From CAIUKX01 sp964580965 (GTDB lineage Bacteria > Bacteroidota > Bacteroidia > Flavobacteriales_D > Crocinitomicaceae), in assembly GCA_964580965.1 (NCBI GenBank), contig CAZOLZ010000001.1, positions 47,139 to 111,138 of the forward strand: a DNA stretch of 64,000 bases, in the 5' to 3' direction. A program made the translations under genes and the position numbers. Of this stretch, positions 27,403 through 36,181 are shown in pieces. A model generated the notes under the pieces. The model ran no database searches and had not been told where the DNA came from. It saw nothing but the letters and a program-made list of their open reading frames with translations. Numbering within the stretch: position 1 is the first letter of the stretch; each line of letters starts with the position of its first letter.

Positions 27403-27756
27403 ATGACCGAGAAGATTCAGAGTATAATTGAGCAGATTAAATTGAAAGGTAAAGAGTTACACTTTCAATTGGAAGAAGAGCGCGGAGTTGTGAAGTCAAT
27501 TACTAGTGAGTTATCTGAGGTTAAAGCTGAAAAAGACAACTTAATTTTAGAACTGAAAAATTTAAATTTGATTTGTGATCGCTTAAAAGATGAAAAAAGT
27601 CAGGTTGAATCAGATTTAAAGTCTATCAAAAATGAGTTGGAAACGATGAAGGAAGAATCTGTCAAATTGGTTCAAATTGAGGAGAAGACTCAGAATGTCC
27701 AAATTGAAGAATTGGTAAGGGAAATTGAATACTGCATCAATCAGTTAAAGAAATAA
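27403..27756 (+). CDS. Small coiled-coil protein upstream of zapA
   Basis: A 117-aa protein that is almost all Glu/Lys/Leu coiled coil (residues about 10-95), with no signal or TM. No domain is recognised. The next gene, zapA, begins 1 nt after its stop and both share one promoter, so a role with the FtsZ-ring protein ZapA, similar in style to the coiled-coil protein ZapB, is a reasonable guess but only a guess. Confidence 0.75.
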   Translation: MTEKIQSIIEQIKLKGKELHFQLEEERGVVKSITSELSEVKAEKDNLILELKNLNLICDRLKDEKSQVESDLKSIKNELETMKEESVKLVQIEEKTQNVQIEELVREIEYCINQLKK

Positions 27757-27757
27757 A

Positions 27758-28060
27758 ATGGCAAAAGTATCTTTAAAAGTCGTCGTAGCAGGAAGAACTT
27801 ATCCTTTGACTTTAAATGAAGAAGAGAAGGAAAAAGTATTAAATGCTGCAGATGAAATTAATAAAGCAATTAAATTGCTTCAGGATAGCTATGCTGTGAA
27901 AGATATGCAAGATTTACTAGCTATGACAGCTTTACAATTGGCAACAAAGTCTAAAAATCAATCAACTGTAGAAACAAAGGTTATAGAAAAAGAACCTGAT
28001 TACTCTACGATTGAAGAATCTTTAGAAGGCTTGGTGGCTGATTTGAACAGTTTGAAATAG
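27758..28060 (+). CDS. zapA: Cell division protein ZapA
   Basis: A 100-aa protein with the ZapA pattern: VVVAGRTYPLTLNEEEKEKVLNAADEI (read in two parts), then MQDLLAMTALQLAT. ZapA bundles FtsZ filaments at midcell. It is 1 nt after the coiled-coil gene. A strong terminator follows; the 6S RNA gene often found after zapA is not visible in the short spacer. Confidence 0.88.
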   Translation: MAKVSLKVVVAGRTYPLTLNEEEKEKVLNAADEINKAIKLLQDSYAVKDMQDLLAMTALQLATKSKNQSTVETKVIEKEPDYSTIEESLEGLVADLNSLK

Positions 28061-28079
28061 ATAGTTTTTAGATAAGTTT

Positions 28080-28120
28080 CCCCGCTCTTCATACTTTTTG
28101 TGTGATGTGTGGGGTTTTTT
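28080..28120 (+). terminator. Intrinsic terminator after zapA
   Basis: CCCCGCTCTTCATAC (28080-28094) pairs with GTGTGATGTGTGGGG (28100-28114) with two mismatches, a TTTTT loop, then six Ts to 28120. It lies 20 nt before the rny ATG. Confidence 0.85.
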
Positions 28121-28139
28121 GTATAATTTAAAAGATAAA

Positions 28140-29672
28140 ATGGAAATAGTAGTTGGTTTATTGATTGGTTTAATAGGTGGAGGAGCTCTAACCTATGTCA
28201 TCTTAAATGTTGTCTTGAAAAATAAAAGGGAGCAATTGTTAAAAGACGCTCAAAATAAAGGTGAAGCGATAAAAAAAGAAAAGGTATTAGCTGCTAAAGA
28301 GCAGTTCTTGAAATTGAAAGAGGAGCATGAGTCTTCTGTTAAAGAGAAAGATAGAAGGCTTCAATCTTTAGAAGATAAAGTGAAAAATAAAGAGAAGACC
28401 TTAAATTCTAAAATCGAAGACTTAAGTAGAAAAGAGAAAGAAACTCAAAAGATTCAATCAGAACTTGATAATAAAATTCAAGCTGTAGAAACTAAGCATC
28501 AAGAATTAGAAAAAACACAGCAAAAGAGAGTTTTAGAGCTTTCTAAAATTAGTGGTATGTCACCTGAAGATGCAAAAAATCAGTTGATGGAAGCATTGAA
28601 AGATGAAGCTAGGTCAGGTGCGATGGTTCATATTAAAGAAATCGTTGAAGAAGCAAAATTAAATGCAAACGTTGAGGCAAAGAAAGTTGTGATTCAAGCG
28701 ATACAACGTGTTGCAACTGAGCAGGCGATTGAAAATGCTGTTACTGTCTTTAATATTGACTCTGATGAAGTTAAAGGTAGAATTATTGGTCGTGAAGGAA
28801 GGAATATTAGAGCTCTAGAAGCAGCTACAGGGGTGGAGATTATTGTTGATGATACACCTGAGGCTATTATGTTATCTTGTTTTGATCCTGTTAGAAGAGA
28901 ATTAGCTAGGTTAGCACTTCATCAATTGGTAACAGATGGTCGAATTCATCCAGCTAGAATTGAAGAAGTTGTAGCGAAGATTAGGAAACAATTAGAAGAG
29001 GAGATTGCAGAAACTGGTCGTAGAACCTGTATTGATTTAGGTATTCATGGTTTACATCCTGAATTAACTAGAATGGTAGGTAGAATGAAATACCGTTCTT
29101 CATATGGACAGAATTTATTACAACACTCAAGAGAAGTTGCTAATCTGTGTGCAATTATGGCTTCTGAATTAGGGTTGAATGTTAAATTAGCGAAACGTGC
29201 TGGTCTATTACACGACATAGGAAAAGTGCCAGATGAAGATCCAGAACTACCACATGCGATTTTAGGAATGAAATTAGCTGAGAAATATGGTGAGAAGTCT
29301 GAAATATGTAATGCGATAGGAGCCCACCATGATGAAATTGAAATGACAACAATGATTTCACCAATTGTTCAGGTCTGTGATGCTATTTCGGGAGCTAGGC
29401 CAGGAGCAAGACGTGAAGTAGTTGAGTCATATATTAAGCGATTAAAAGAATTAGAAGCTTTAGCGTTATCATATGATGGTGTTTCAACAGCATATGCTAT
29501 TCAAGCAGGAAGAGAGTTAAGAGTTTTAGTTGAAAGTGAAAAGGTTAGTGATTTAAAAGCTGACGAGTTATCATTTGCAATTTCTCAACAAATTCAGACT
29601 GAAATGACTTATCCAGGCCAAGTTAAAGTGACATTGATTCGTGAAAAACGTTCCGTTAGCTACGCTAAATAA
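28140..29672 (+). CDS. rny: Ribonuclease Y
   Basis: This membrane-bound endoribonuclease starts mRNA decay. From the ATG at 28140: an N-terminal TM (IVVGLLIGLIGGGALTYVIL), a long charged coiled coil (residues about 25-190), a KH domain with GRIIGREGRN, and an HD domain with LLHDIGK. 510 aa is normal. The frame is open upstream to 28098, but that extension would run through the zapA terminator and precede the TM, so it is rejected. The polysaccharide locus starts 8 nt downstream. Confidence 0.96.
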   Translation: MEIVVGLLIGLIGGGALTYVILNVVLKNKREQLLKDAQNKGEAIKKEKVLAAKEQFLKLKEEHESSVKEKDRRLQSLEDKVKNKEKTLNSKIEDLSRKEKETQKIQSELDNKIQAVETKHQELEKTQQKRVLELSKISGMSPEDAKNQLMEALKDEARSGAMVHIKEIVEEAKLNANVEAKKVVIQAIQRVATEQAIENAVTVFNIDSDEVKGRIIGREGRNIRALEAATGVEIIVDDTPEAIMLSCFDPVRRELARLALHQLVTDGRIHPARIEEVVAKIRKQLEEEIAETGRRTCIDLGIHGLHPELTRMVGRMKYRSSYGQNLLQHSREVANLCAIMASELGLNVKLAKRAGLLHDIGKVPDEDPELPHAILGMKLAEKYGEKSEICNAIGAHHDEIEMTTMISPIVQVCDAISGARPGARREVVESYIKRLKELEALALSYDGVSTAYAIQAGRELRVLVESEKVSDLKADELSFAISQQIQTEMTYPGQVKVTLIREKRSVSYAK

Positions 29673-29680
29673 TTACTACA

Positions 29681-30646
29681 ATGAATAATATAGCAGGTAA
29701 GAAAGTATTAGTAACAGGAGGAGCAGGGTTTATTGGTTCCAATATTGTTGAAAAACTTTTAGAAAAAGGTGCTATAGTTACTGTTTTAGATAATTTATCT
29801 ACAGGAAAATATGAAAATATTGTAGAGTTTGAAGGTCATTCAAATTTTACTTTTATTAAAGGAGATATTTGTGATGTTGATGTTTGTCAAAAAGCTGTTA
29901 AAGGTCAAGATTTAGTAACTCATCAAGCTGCTTTAGGTTCTGTACCAAGATCGATTGAATTCCCTCACAAGACTCATGAAGTGAATGCAACAGGTTTTTT
30001 GAATATGTTACATGCTGTAAAAGAAGAGGGTATTAAACGTTTTGTTTATGCTAGTTCTTCAAGTGTATATGGGGATAGCTCTATATCGCCAAAAGTAGAA
30101 GGTCAAGAAGGGAATTTACTTTCACCATATGCAGTAACAAAGCAATTGAACGAGAAATATGCTGGGGTGTATGCTAAATTACATGATATTCAAACTGTTG
30201 GTTTAAGATACTTTAACATATTTGGTCCAAAGCAAGACCCTAATGGAGTATATGCAGCCGCAATTCCAAAGTTTATTTCAAGATTAAGTAGTAACGAAGA
30301 GGTTATAATTAACGGTGATGGCTTACAGTCTAGAGATTTTACTTATGTTCGAAATGCTGTTCATGCTAATTTACTAGCTTTATTTTCAGAAACTATTGAG
30401 CAAAATAAAAATGTATTTAATGTGGCATGTAATGACTCTTTTACTTTAAATGATGTAATAGCTATATTAAAACATGGATTAGCTAAAGTTGGTGAAAATT
30501 CAAAATCAATTATTACACATGGCCCTGATCGTCCAGGAGATATAAAACATTCATTAGCAGACATAAGTTCAATTTCTAAAAAATTAGGATATAGTCCTTT
30601 ATATTCTTTTCAAGAAGGAATAGATGAATATATTAAAACATTATAA
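29681..30646 (+). CDS. UDP-GlcNAc(A) 4-epimerase, WbpP/TviC-like
   Basis: A 321-aa extended SDR. It has TGGAGFIGSNIVEKL at residue about 11, YASSSSVYGD, the catalytic SPYAVTKQLNEKYA, and the WbpP-like stretch YFNIFGPKQDPNGVYAAAIPKF. WbpP relatives interconvert UDP-GlcNAc/GalNAc or the matching uronic acids, giving precursors for surface polysaccharide. It is the first gene of the polysaccharide locus, only 8 nt after rny and with no promoter of its own visible. Confidence 0.87.
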   Translation: MNNIAGKKVLVTGGAGFIGSNIVEKLLEKGAIVTVLDNLSTGKYENIVEFEGHSNFTFIKGDICDVDVCQKAVKGQDLVTHQAALGSVPRSIEFPHKTHEVNATGFLNMLHAVKEEGIKRFVYASSSSVYGDSSISPKVEGQEGNLLSPYAVTKQLNEKYAGVYAKLHDIQTVGLRYFNIFGPKQDPNGVYAAAIPKFISRLSSNEEVIINGDGLQSRDFTYVRNAVHANLLALFSETIEQNKNVFNVACNDSFTLNDVIAILKHGLAKVGENSKSIITHGPDRPGDIKHSLADISSISKKLGYSPLYSFQEGIDEYIKTL

Positions 30647-30661
30647 CGTTTTAAAGTAAAA

Positions 30662-31930
30662 ATGTTAGGCAGGTTAAAATCAGATTTTTTAAGCTCAATT
30701 TTTACGCTTGTCTCAGGAACTTTTCTTGCCCAAATTATTACATATTTATTACAAATTGTAATATCTAGGTTATATGTCCCTGAAGAAATGGCATATTTAT
30801 CTTTATACTCTAAAATTGTAGCTTTTACAGCTGTAATTGCGACTTTTAGATATGAAATGGCTTTTCCATTACCAAAGCGAGATGAACATGCATTTTCTCT
30901 TTATAAAGTTTCGTTTAAACTAACCTCAGTAGTAACAATTCTTTCTTTTTTTGTAGTTACTTTTTTATATTTTTTCTCAAATTTTGAATACGAAATAAAA
31001 CTTTTGTTGTTTGCTATTCCATTTGGAATCTTTTTCACTTCGATGTATAATCAAGGTGTGAATTGGTCGATACGTACAAAACAATTTAAAAAAATTAGTT
31101 ACTCCAAAGTTTTTCAGTCTCTCTTCAATGCTGGTTCGGCAACAATTTTAGGTTTTTTAAAAGTTGGTTATTTTGGATTGATATTCGGATATATACTCGG
31201 AGTTATTGGTGCATCTTCTTTATTTATTAATGATTTTTTCAATCACAAGATAAAACACAAGAAGTTTCAATTAAAAGGACGTAAATCTACGGTAGCAAAA
31301 GCATATAAAGAATTCCCTTACGTGAATTTACCTCATGTTATTATAGACTTGAGTAAAGAATTATTTATTGCGTTTTATTTGATTTATACATTTGAAAAAG
31401 AATTATTAGGACTTTATGATTTTTCGTTTCGCATGTTGAAAATTCCAATTGGAATTATTGGGTTATCAATAAACCAAGTTTTTTACAAAAAAGCAGCTGA
31501 TTTACTGAATGAAGGAAAATCAATATACCCAACGTTAAAAAAGACTTTAATTTATTTAGTTTTACTTTCAATTATTCCATTTGTAAGTTTAATTTTATTT
31601 GGACCTGCGATTTTTTCATTTGTTTTTGGAACTGCATGGGAAAAGGCGGGTTATTATTCTCAAGTTATGAGTATTTGGTTGATGGCTAATTTTATTGCTT
31701 CATCAATTTCACAAGTACCTATATTATTGAATAAACAAAAGCAGTTTTTCTTGTTGAGTATTTTTGGAACAATGTTGTTAGTATTTTCAATGTTATTAGG
31801 TGAATTTTTCCCATATTTTTCAAATAATTTTAATCGTATATTGCTTGTTGTAAGTGTAGGTCAAGCAATTTTTTTATCTTTTGTTATCTTTTGGATTTTG
31901 TACATGGCTAAAAAATATTCTAATGATTAA
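30662..31930 (+). CDS. wzx: Lipopolysaccharide repeat-unit flippase (Wzx-like)
   Basis: A 422-aa polytopic membrane protein with about 12 hydrophobic segments and the polysaccharide-biosynthesis/MATE-like flippase pattern: SIFTLVSGTFLAQIITYLL, ISRLYVPEEMAYL at the N-terminus and a second half starting LLGLYDFSFRMLKIPIG. Wzx moves undecaprenyl-linked repeat units across the inner membrane. It is 15 nt after the epimerase and overlaps the next gene by 8 nt. The gene is very AT-rich, typical of such loci. Confidence 0.85.
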   Translation: MLGRLKSDFLSSIFTLVSGTFLAQIITYLLQIVISRLYVPEEMAYLSLYSKIVAFTAVIATFRYEMAFPLPKRDEHAFSLYKVSFKLTSVVTILSFFVVTFLYFFSNFEYEIKLLLFAIPFGIFFTSMYNQGVNWSIRTKQFKKISYSKVFQSLFNAGSATILGFLKVGYFGLIFGYILGVIGASSLFINDFFNHKIKHKKFQLKGRKSTVAKAYKEFPYVNLPHVIIDLSKELFIAFYLIYTFEKELLGLYDFSFRMLKIPIGIIGLSINQVFYKKAADLLNEGKSIYPTLKKTLIYLVLLSIIPFVSLILFGPAIFSFVFGTAWEKAGYYSQVMSIWLMANFIASSISQVPILLNKQKQFFLLSIFGTMLLVFSMLLGEFFPYFSNNFNRILLVVSVGQAIFLSFVIFWILYMAKKYSND

Positions 31931-32513
31931 GACTTTTTTGAAGAAAATATTATCCAATCGCTTGAGGAAAAGGCTAGCATTAAACGAACCTCAAATGATT
32001 TATGGGTATAAAATCCCTGGTCAAGATTTTCACTCGACTAGAGTAAGTAATTCAACCGTAATCGTTAATAAAGAAAATTTAAAATTAGGAAACCATGTTT
32101 TTATAGGTCATTATAACTTTATTGAGTCTTCGAATGGTATAACGATAAAAGATGGTACTCAGATAACAAATTATATTTCAATACTTTCTCATAGTAGTCA
32201 TATTTCAATACGACTTTATGGTGAAAACTATCAAAAGCATGATGATCTTGTAGGGTATAAAAAAGGGAAAGTTGAGATTGGTGAATATACTTTTATTGGT
32301 CCTCATTCTACAATTCTTCCTAACTCAAAAGTTGGAAAGGGTTCACTCATAAAGCCTTATACACTGGTTAAAGGAGTTTATCCACCATTTTCCATCATTG
32401 AAGGTAATCCAGGTATCGTTGTAGGTTCTACTAAGGATATAGATAAAAAATATTTAGAGTCAAATCCTGAATTGAAAGTATTTTATAATCAATGGGCAGA
32501 AGAAAAAAAATAA
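31923..32513 (+). CDS. Hexapeptide-repeat (LbH) acyltransferase
   Basis: The start at 31923 gives 196 aa; an ORF open to 31881 only adds residues read inside wzx. The body has hexapeptide turns: LGNHVFIGHYNFIE, ITIKDGTQITNYISIL, VEIGEYTFIGPHSTILPNSKVGKG, ending in the typical PFSIIEGNPGIVVG. This is the colanic-acid/Vat-type acetyltransferase fold, which O- or N-acetylates sugars using acetyl-CoA. It overlaps wzx by 8 nt and the next gene by 22 nt. Confidence 0.82.
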   Translation: MIKTFLKKILSNRLRKRLALNEPQMIYGYKIPGQDFHSTRVSNSTVIVNKENLKLGNHVFIGHYNFIESSNGITIKDGTQITNYISILSHSSHISIRLYGENYQKHDDLVGYKKGKVEIGEYTFIGPHSTILPNSKVGKGSLIKPYTLVKGVYPPFSIIEGNPGIVVGSTKDIDKKYLESNPELKVFYNQWAEEKK

Positions 32514-33415
32514 TAGTAGTGGGTTTACCACTTTTTAGTAAAAAGTTTGCTTCCGAATTTTCAAAATTTACAGATGAATACAGACTTATTGCTTTGGATA
32601 CTTACTATTCAAAACTTGATAAGTTAAAATTTCTATTTCATATTTTAACAGCAGATTTAATTTTTTCTATCAACGGTTCATTGACAAAAAGTTTAGTCTT
32701 TGATCTTGCTTTTAGAAGAAAAATTCCAGTAATAATGAACTGGGTTGGAACAGATGTTGTTAAATCGATGCAAGCCTTCAAAAACAACACGTATGTTTCT
32801 AAATATAAAGATGAAGCAATTCACTTTTGTGAGGTTGATTGGATAAGAGATGAGTTAAAAGAAATTGGTATAGAAGCAGAAATCTCAAATTTTGCTAGTT
32901 TTGACAAGGTTTTTGAATTGAAGCCTACAAACAACCAGCGCTTAACAGTTTTGTCTTACATTCCAGATAATCGAGCTGAATTTTATGGAATTAATGATAT
33001 CCTTGAATTATCCAAAAGTTTTCCTAATATTGATTTTTTAATTGTTGGAGGACATTCAGAAGGATATAAACCGCTTCCTGAAAATTATAAAGCAATAGGT
33101 TGGGTAAAGGATATGGGACCAATCTATGATAAGATTGATATTTGTATTAGGCATACGGAACATGATGGCCTATCAACATTTGTCTTGGAAGGATTAGCGA
33201 GAGGTAAGGTTGTGTTTTATAACAATAAGTTTAGTCATTGTCATTTCACGCCAAATTTGGATGCTTTGAAACTTCAAATTTCACAAGTTTTGAGTTCTTT
33301 TGATTCTGGAAGTAACATTCTTAATAATGAAGGGGCAGCTTTTATATCAACTGAGTTTTCTAAAGATGTGATTTTTAAAAAACTGAAAACAAAAATTGAG
33401 AATGTTATCGGATAA
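32492..33415 (+). CDS. Divergent glycosyltransferase (GT-B like)
   Basis: A 307-aa protein. The N-terminal half starts KKIIVVGLPLFSKKFASEFSKF and has MNWVGTDVV. The C-terminal half has NIDFLIVGGHSEGY, NYKAIGWVKDM and an acidic RHTEHDGLSTFVLEGLARGK, which resembles the E-x7-E nucleotide-sugar region of GT4-type enzymes. No TM or signal. It overlaps both neighbours, so it is deep in the polysaccharide operon. Substrate unknown; the family assignment is moderate. Confidence 0.68.
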   Translation: MGRRKKIIVVGLPLFSKKFASEFSKFTDEYRLIALDTYYSKLDKLKFLFHILTADLIFSINGSLTKSLVFDLAFRRKIPVIMNWVGTDVVKSMQAFKNNTYVSKYKDEAIHFCEVDWIRDELKEIGIEAEISNFASFDKVFELKPTNNQRLTVLSYIPDNRAEFYGINDILELSKSFPNIDFLIVGGHSEGYKPLPENYKAIGWVKDMGPIYDKIDICIRHTEHDGLSTFVLEGLARGKVVFYNNKFSHCHFTPNLDALKLQISQVLSSFDSGSNILNNEGAAFISTEFSKDVIFKKLKTKIENVIG

Positions 33416-34493
33416 AACACCATTTAGAATATTAATTATTTCATACTTTTTTTTTCCAGATAAGGTTGTCGGTGCTTTGAGAACGTCATATTGGTATAAG
33501 AAATTAAAGTTAGAAAAAGATATTGATGTAGAGGTTATAACAGCCAATACAGCTTCTAATGGTCATGGAATACATATAATTGAGCAAAATAAAAGCTATA
33601 AATGGTATCACTTTATAAAAGATTTGGGTTTATTATGGAGCAAACCACTAAAAAAATTTATAAAATCAAATCAAATAAATAAACCAGATGTTGTAATTAT
33701 ATCTGGATCACCTTTTCTGCATTTTGGAATTGGAAAATATTTAAAAGCGAAATATGGATGTAAAGTTGTTTTAGATTATCGAGATCCATTTGCTATCAAT
33801 CCGGGTTTTAAATCCTCGAAGTTGAAGATTCTAATAAAAATGTTTTTTGAAAAGAAATTTAATAAGGTTTCAGATGGACTCATTACAGTAAATCAATTTT
33901 GCGGAGAATTGATTCAAGGTTTTGATTTAAAGCCGAATGTAATTATTCAAAATGGTTATGATGAGACAATTCGTCCTAAAATTAAAACGATTAAAGATTT
34001 ATCTAATCTTACTTTTTGTTACACAGGAAAGTTTTATTTTGATCCACATAGAATGATTAAGGTGTTTAATGAGTTAGGTTTAAATCTTGTTTATGCTGGA
34101 GCACATGATCTAAGCTCATCTAAATTTATTAAAAATAAAGGTTTTGTTTCCTACGAAGAATCTGTTGATATTATTAGTCAAAGTGATGTTGCAATTATTC
34201 AGACTTATGGAGAGGATTTTCAGTCGACAACTAAGATTTTTGACTACATACGTTGTAAAAGAATAATCCTAATTATTTCAGATTTACATATTAAGCAAGG
34301 TAGTATTTATGAAGAGTTAAAAGGTTACCCAAATGTTTATTGGGCTAAAAATGATATAAAATCGATAAAAGAAACTATTGGTTTAATTCAATCATCAAAT
34401 TATATTGAACCAACGGTTGACTTTGAGTTAAAATACTCAAGAAATCATCAATATAAACAAATGCTAAATTTTATTAAAGAGATAAATGGTTAA
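33402..34493 (+). CDS. Glycosyltransferase family 4-like protein
   Basis: The ATG at 33402 is preferred over the TTG six bases upstream; both lie inside the previous gene. The N-terminus ILIISYFFFPDKVVGALRTSYWYKKL and VVIISGSPFLHFGIGKYL are typical of GT4 enzymes that handle undecaprenyl-linked acceptors (WbuB-like). VVLDYRDPF and SDGLITVNQFCGELI follow. The C-terminal donor domain is short and lacks a perfect E-x7-E (SQSDVAIIQTYGEDFQSTTKIFDYIRCK). 363 aa. It overlaps the polymerase gene by 8 nt. Confidence 0.75.
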   Translation: MLSDKTPFRILIISYFFFPDKVVGALRTSYWYKKLKLEKDIDVEVITANTASNGHGIHIIEQNKSYKWYHFIKDLGLLWSKPLKKFIKSNQINKPDVVIISGSPFLHFGIGKYLKAKYGCKVVLDYRDPFAINPGFKSSKLKILIKMFFEKKFNKVSDGLITVNQFCGELIQGFDLKPNVIIQNGYDETIRPKIKTIKDLSNLTFCYTGKFYFDPHRMIKVFNELGLNLVYAGAHDLSSSKFIKNKGFVSYEESVDIISQSDVAIIQTYGEDFQSTTKIFDYIRCKRIILIISDLHIKQGSIYEELKGYPNVYWAKNDIKSIKETIGLIQSSNYIEPTVDFELKYSRNHQYKQMLNFIKEING

Positions 34494-35679
34494 GCAAGTT
34501 GAACGTATAATATATTTTGGTGCATTACTTTATGCTTTGGTTTGTTTTACAGACGGCTTCTTTATTCCAGTAAGTTTTGCATTAGAGTTAGATAATTATT
34601 TATTTCCTTTTGGATTCTTAAATTTATTAATTGTCCTTGGGAAATATAAAAAAACACGTTTTTTCTTTCTAAGTTTTATTCTTGTTTTCTTATGGAGTGC
34701 CGCAGTTGATTATGTTAAGTTGGACAAAATTTCAATTTCTAATTTATTACATTTATTTTATTTCATAAAGTGGCCTACTTTAATGAGTGTCTTCGCAATA
34801 TCTTTTTTAACATCTAATAGGTCATTTAATATCCATAAAGTAATGGATATTTTGTTTCTATCATCAATGGGTTTATGTATCTTAATGATGGTGAATCCAT
34901 TTGGAATAGGCGAGTATTTACAGAATATTTTTGCTCCAAAAGAGTATATTAATTTCATTTATTATAATTTCCCAGGTACGTACCGCTTAGCAGGTGTTTT
35001 TCTGAATGCTAACGATAATGCATTATTCATAGCTGCATTTATTCTTTATTATCTTTTTTATCGAACAAAGAGAGAGTGGTATTTTATAGTTTTGGCAATT
35101 TCGATGTTTTTCGTAACACAATCGAGAACAGTTTTTTTAGGACTATTACTTCTGTTGTTTTTGTTTTTTGCAATAAAATATTTCAAAGGGAAAATTGTAA
35201 TTACAGGTAGATTGAAAGGGCTTATTTTAGTAAGTCTTTTGATTTTGATTTTGATTTTTTCGGCATCTAGAAATCTTCAATCTTTATTTACTGGTCAGGC
35301 CTTTCAATCAAATTCTATAATGACTCGATTTGAAAATTTTGAAAATTTTAAAGGAAACACAAAAATTAATCAATGGGTAGGTCAAGGAGTGGTTAGTAAT
35401 CCTGTTGAGGAAATTGGATTTTATATTGATTCAGAGGTTGTTTCAGTTTTAATCCAATTTGGGTTTGTTGGTTTTTTATTGTGGGGAATAATTTTTCTTT
35501 CAGTTCTGTTTCTAACTAAAAAACATCATTTAAATTACTTTCTTGCCTGTTATTTTACTTTAATTTTAATAGCTTCTTTAACAAATTATACGCTTTTAGG
35601 TGGGCATTCAGGGATCATTATTTCATTCTTCACTGCCGTCCATTTCTTTTTAAATAGAGAAAAATTAATGTCCCAATAA
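34486..35679 (+). CDS. O-antigen polymerase-like membrane protein (Wzy candidate)
   Basis: A 397-aa protein with about 10-12 TM segments. The large loop contains YRLAGVFLNANDNALFIA and VTQSRTVFLGLLLLLF, similar to the Wzy/O-antigen ligase superfamily, where Arg and Asn/Asp residues in loops contact the glycan. The second periplasmic loop (NFENFKGNTKINQWVGQGV) precedes the final TMs. Most likely it polymerises the repeat units. Its 3' end overlaps the convergent small membrane-protein gene by 50 bp. Confidence 0.72.
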   Translation: MVKQVERIIYFGALLYALVCFTDGFFIPVSFALELDNYLFPFGFLNLLIVLGKYKKTRFFFLSFILVFLWSAAVDYVKLDKISISNLLHLFYFIKWPTLMSVFAISFLTSNRSFNIHKVMDILFLSSMGLCILMMVNPFGIGEYLQNIFAPKEYINFIYYNFPGTYRLAGVFLNANDNALFIAAFILYYLFYRTKREWYFIVLAISMFFVTQSRTVFLGLLLLLFLFFAIKYFKGKIVITGRLKGLILVSLLILILIFSASRNLQSLFTGQAFQSNSIMTRFENFENFKGNTKINQWVGQGVVSNPVEEIGFYIDSEVVSVLIQFGFVGFLLWGIIFLSVLFLTKKHHLNYFLACYFTLILIASLTNYTLLGGHSGIIISFFTAVHFFLNREKLMSQ

Positions 35680-36181
35680 AAAATCCAAGTATACCATAAT
35701 AAAGTGTGCTGGAAGAAATAGAATAAGATTCTAAATAAGAAAGCCTTAAGTAATTTACATACTTATTATTGATGGTTTGTTTTATTGTTTGATTTAAGGT
35801 TTTTATGTTATCAATATTGGAGTATATTTTGAACTCAGATTTTTTTCTTTCCGAAGAATTGAGCTCTAAATCTTTATTGTGGTAATTACTGAAAGATAGG
35901 TTTTTATTAATGGTCAAAAATGTATCATTAATAAGATAATCAGGTAAAAATGCTGTGTTTTTTGTGTCGTATTCGTAAAAATAGATGTAAATTTTTTTCT
36001 GAGAAACAATACCAATTAATAGTCCAGTTAAAAGACCTAAAAAAGTAGTTTGTATAATCGGTTTATATTTAGAATAAAAACTTAACAATTCTTTGTAGCT
36101 TTGCTTTGGTAAAAGTGCAAAATTAACAAAATGACCGATAAAAAAAAGGTTCTGATTCTTGCTGATATAAATTCTATTCAC
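35630..36181 (-). CDS. Small two-TM protein with Wzz-like topology, antisense in the polysaccharide locus
   Basis: An open frame on the minus strand fills the gap between two plus-strand genes. Its layout is TM1 (TTFLGLLTGLLIGIVSQKK), about 95 polar residues, then TM2 (YYGILGFFIGTLIFLYLKR) and a short basic tail. This TM-periplasm-TM plan is that of chain-length regulators of the Wzz family, but it is far shorter than usual (about 330 aa) and I see no clear Wzz sequence signature. The ATG at 36181 would overlap the divergent glycosyltransferase gene by 51 bp. A TTG at 36088 (152 aa) lies just downstream of a TAATTTTG box (36118-36125, minus) and may be the true start. Confidence 0.6.
   Translation of the reverse strand: MNRIYISKNQNLFFIGHFVNFALLPKQSYKELLSFYSKYKPIIQTTFLGLLTGLLIGIVSQKKIYIYFYEYDTKNTAFLPDYLINDTFLTINKNLSFSNYHNKDLELNSSERKKSEFKIYSNIDNIKTLNQTIKQTINNKYVNYLRLSYLESYSISSSTLYYGILGFFIGTLIFLYLKRNGRQ
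36096..36103 (+). promoter_or_regulatory. Candidate -7 element (TAGCTTTG) upstream of the GT4 gene at 36131
   Basis: TAGCTTTG matches TAnnTTTG and lies 27 nt before the ATG at 36131. No -33 TTG is evident. A plus-strand promoter is expected here because the antisense gene separates the upstream and downstream halves of the locus. Confidence 0.35.

Noticed and set aside
28061..28139. 6S RNA (ssrS) between zapA and rny
   Set aside because: 6S RNA often lies here, but the spacer is only 79 nt and is mostly a terminator hairpin; too short for 6S RNA.
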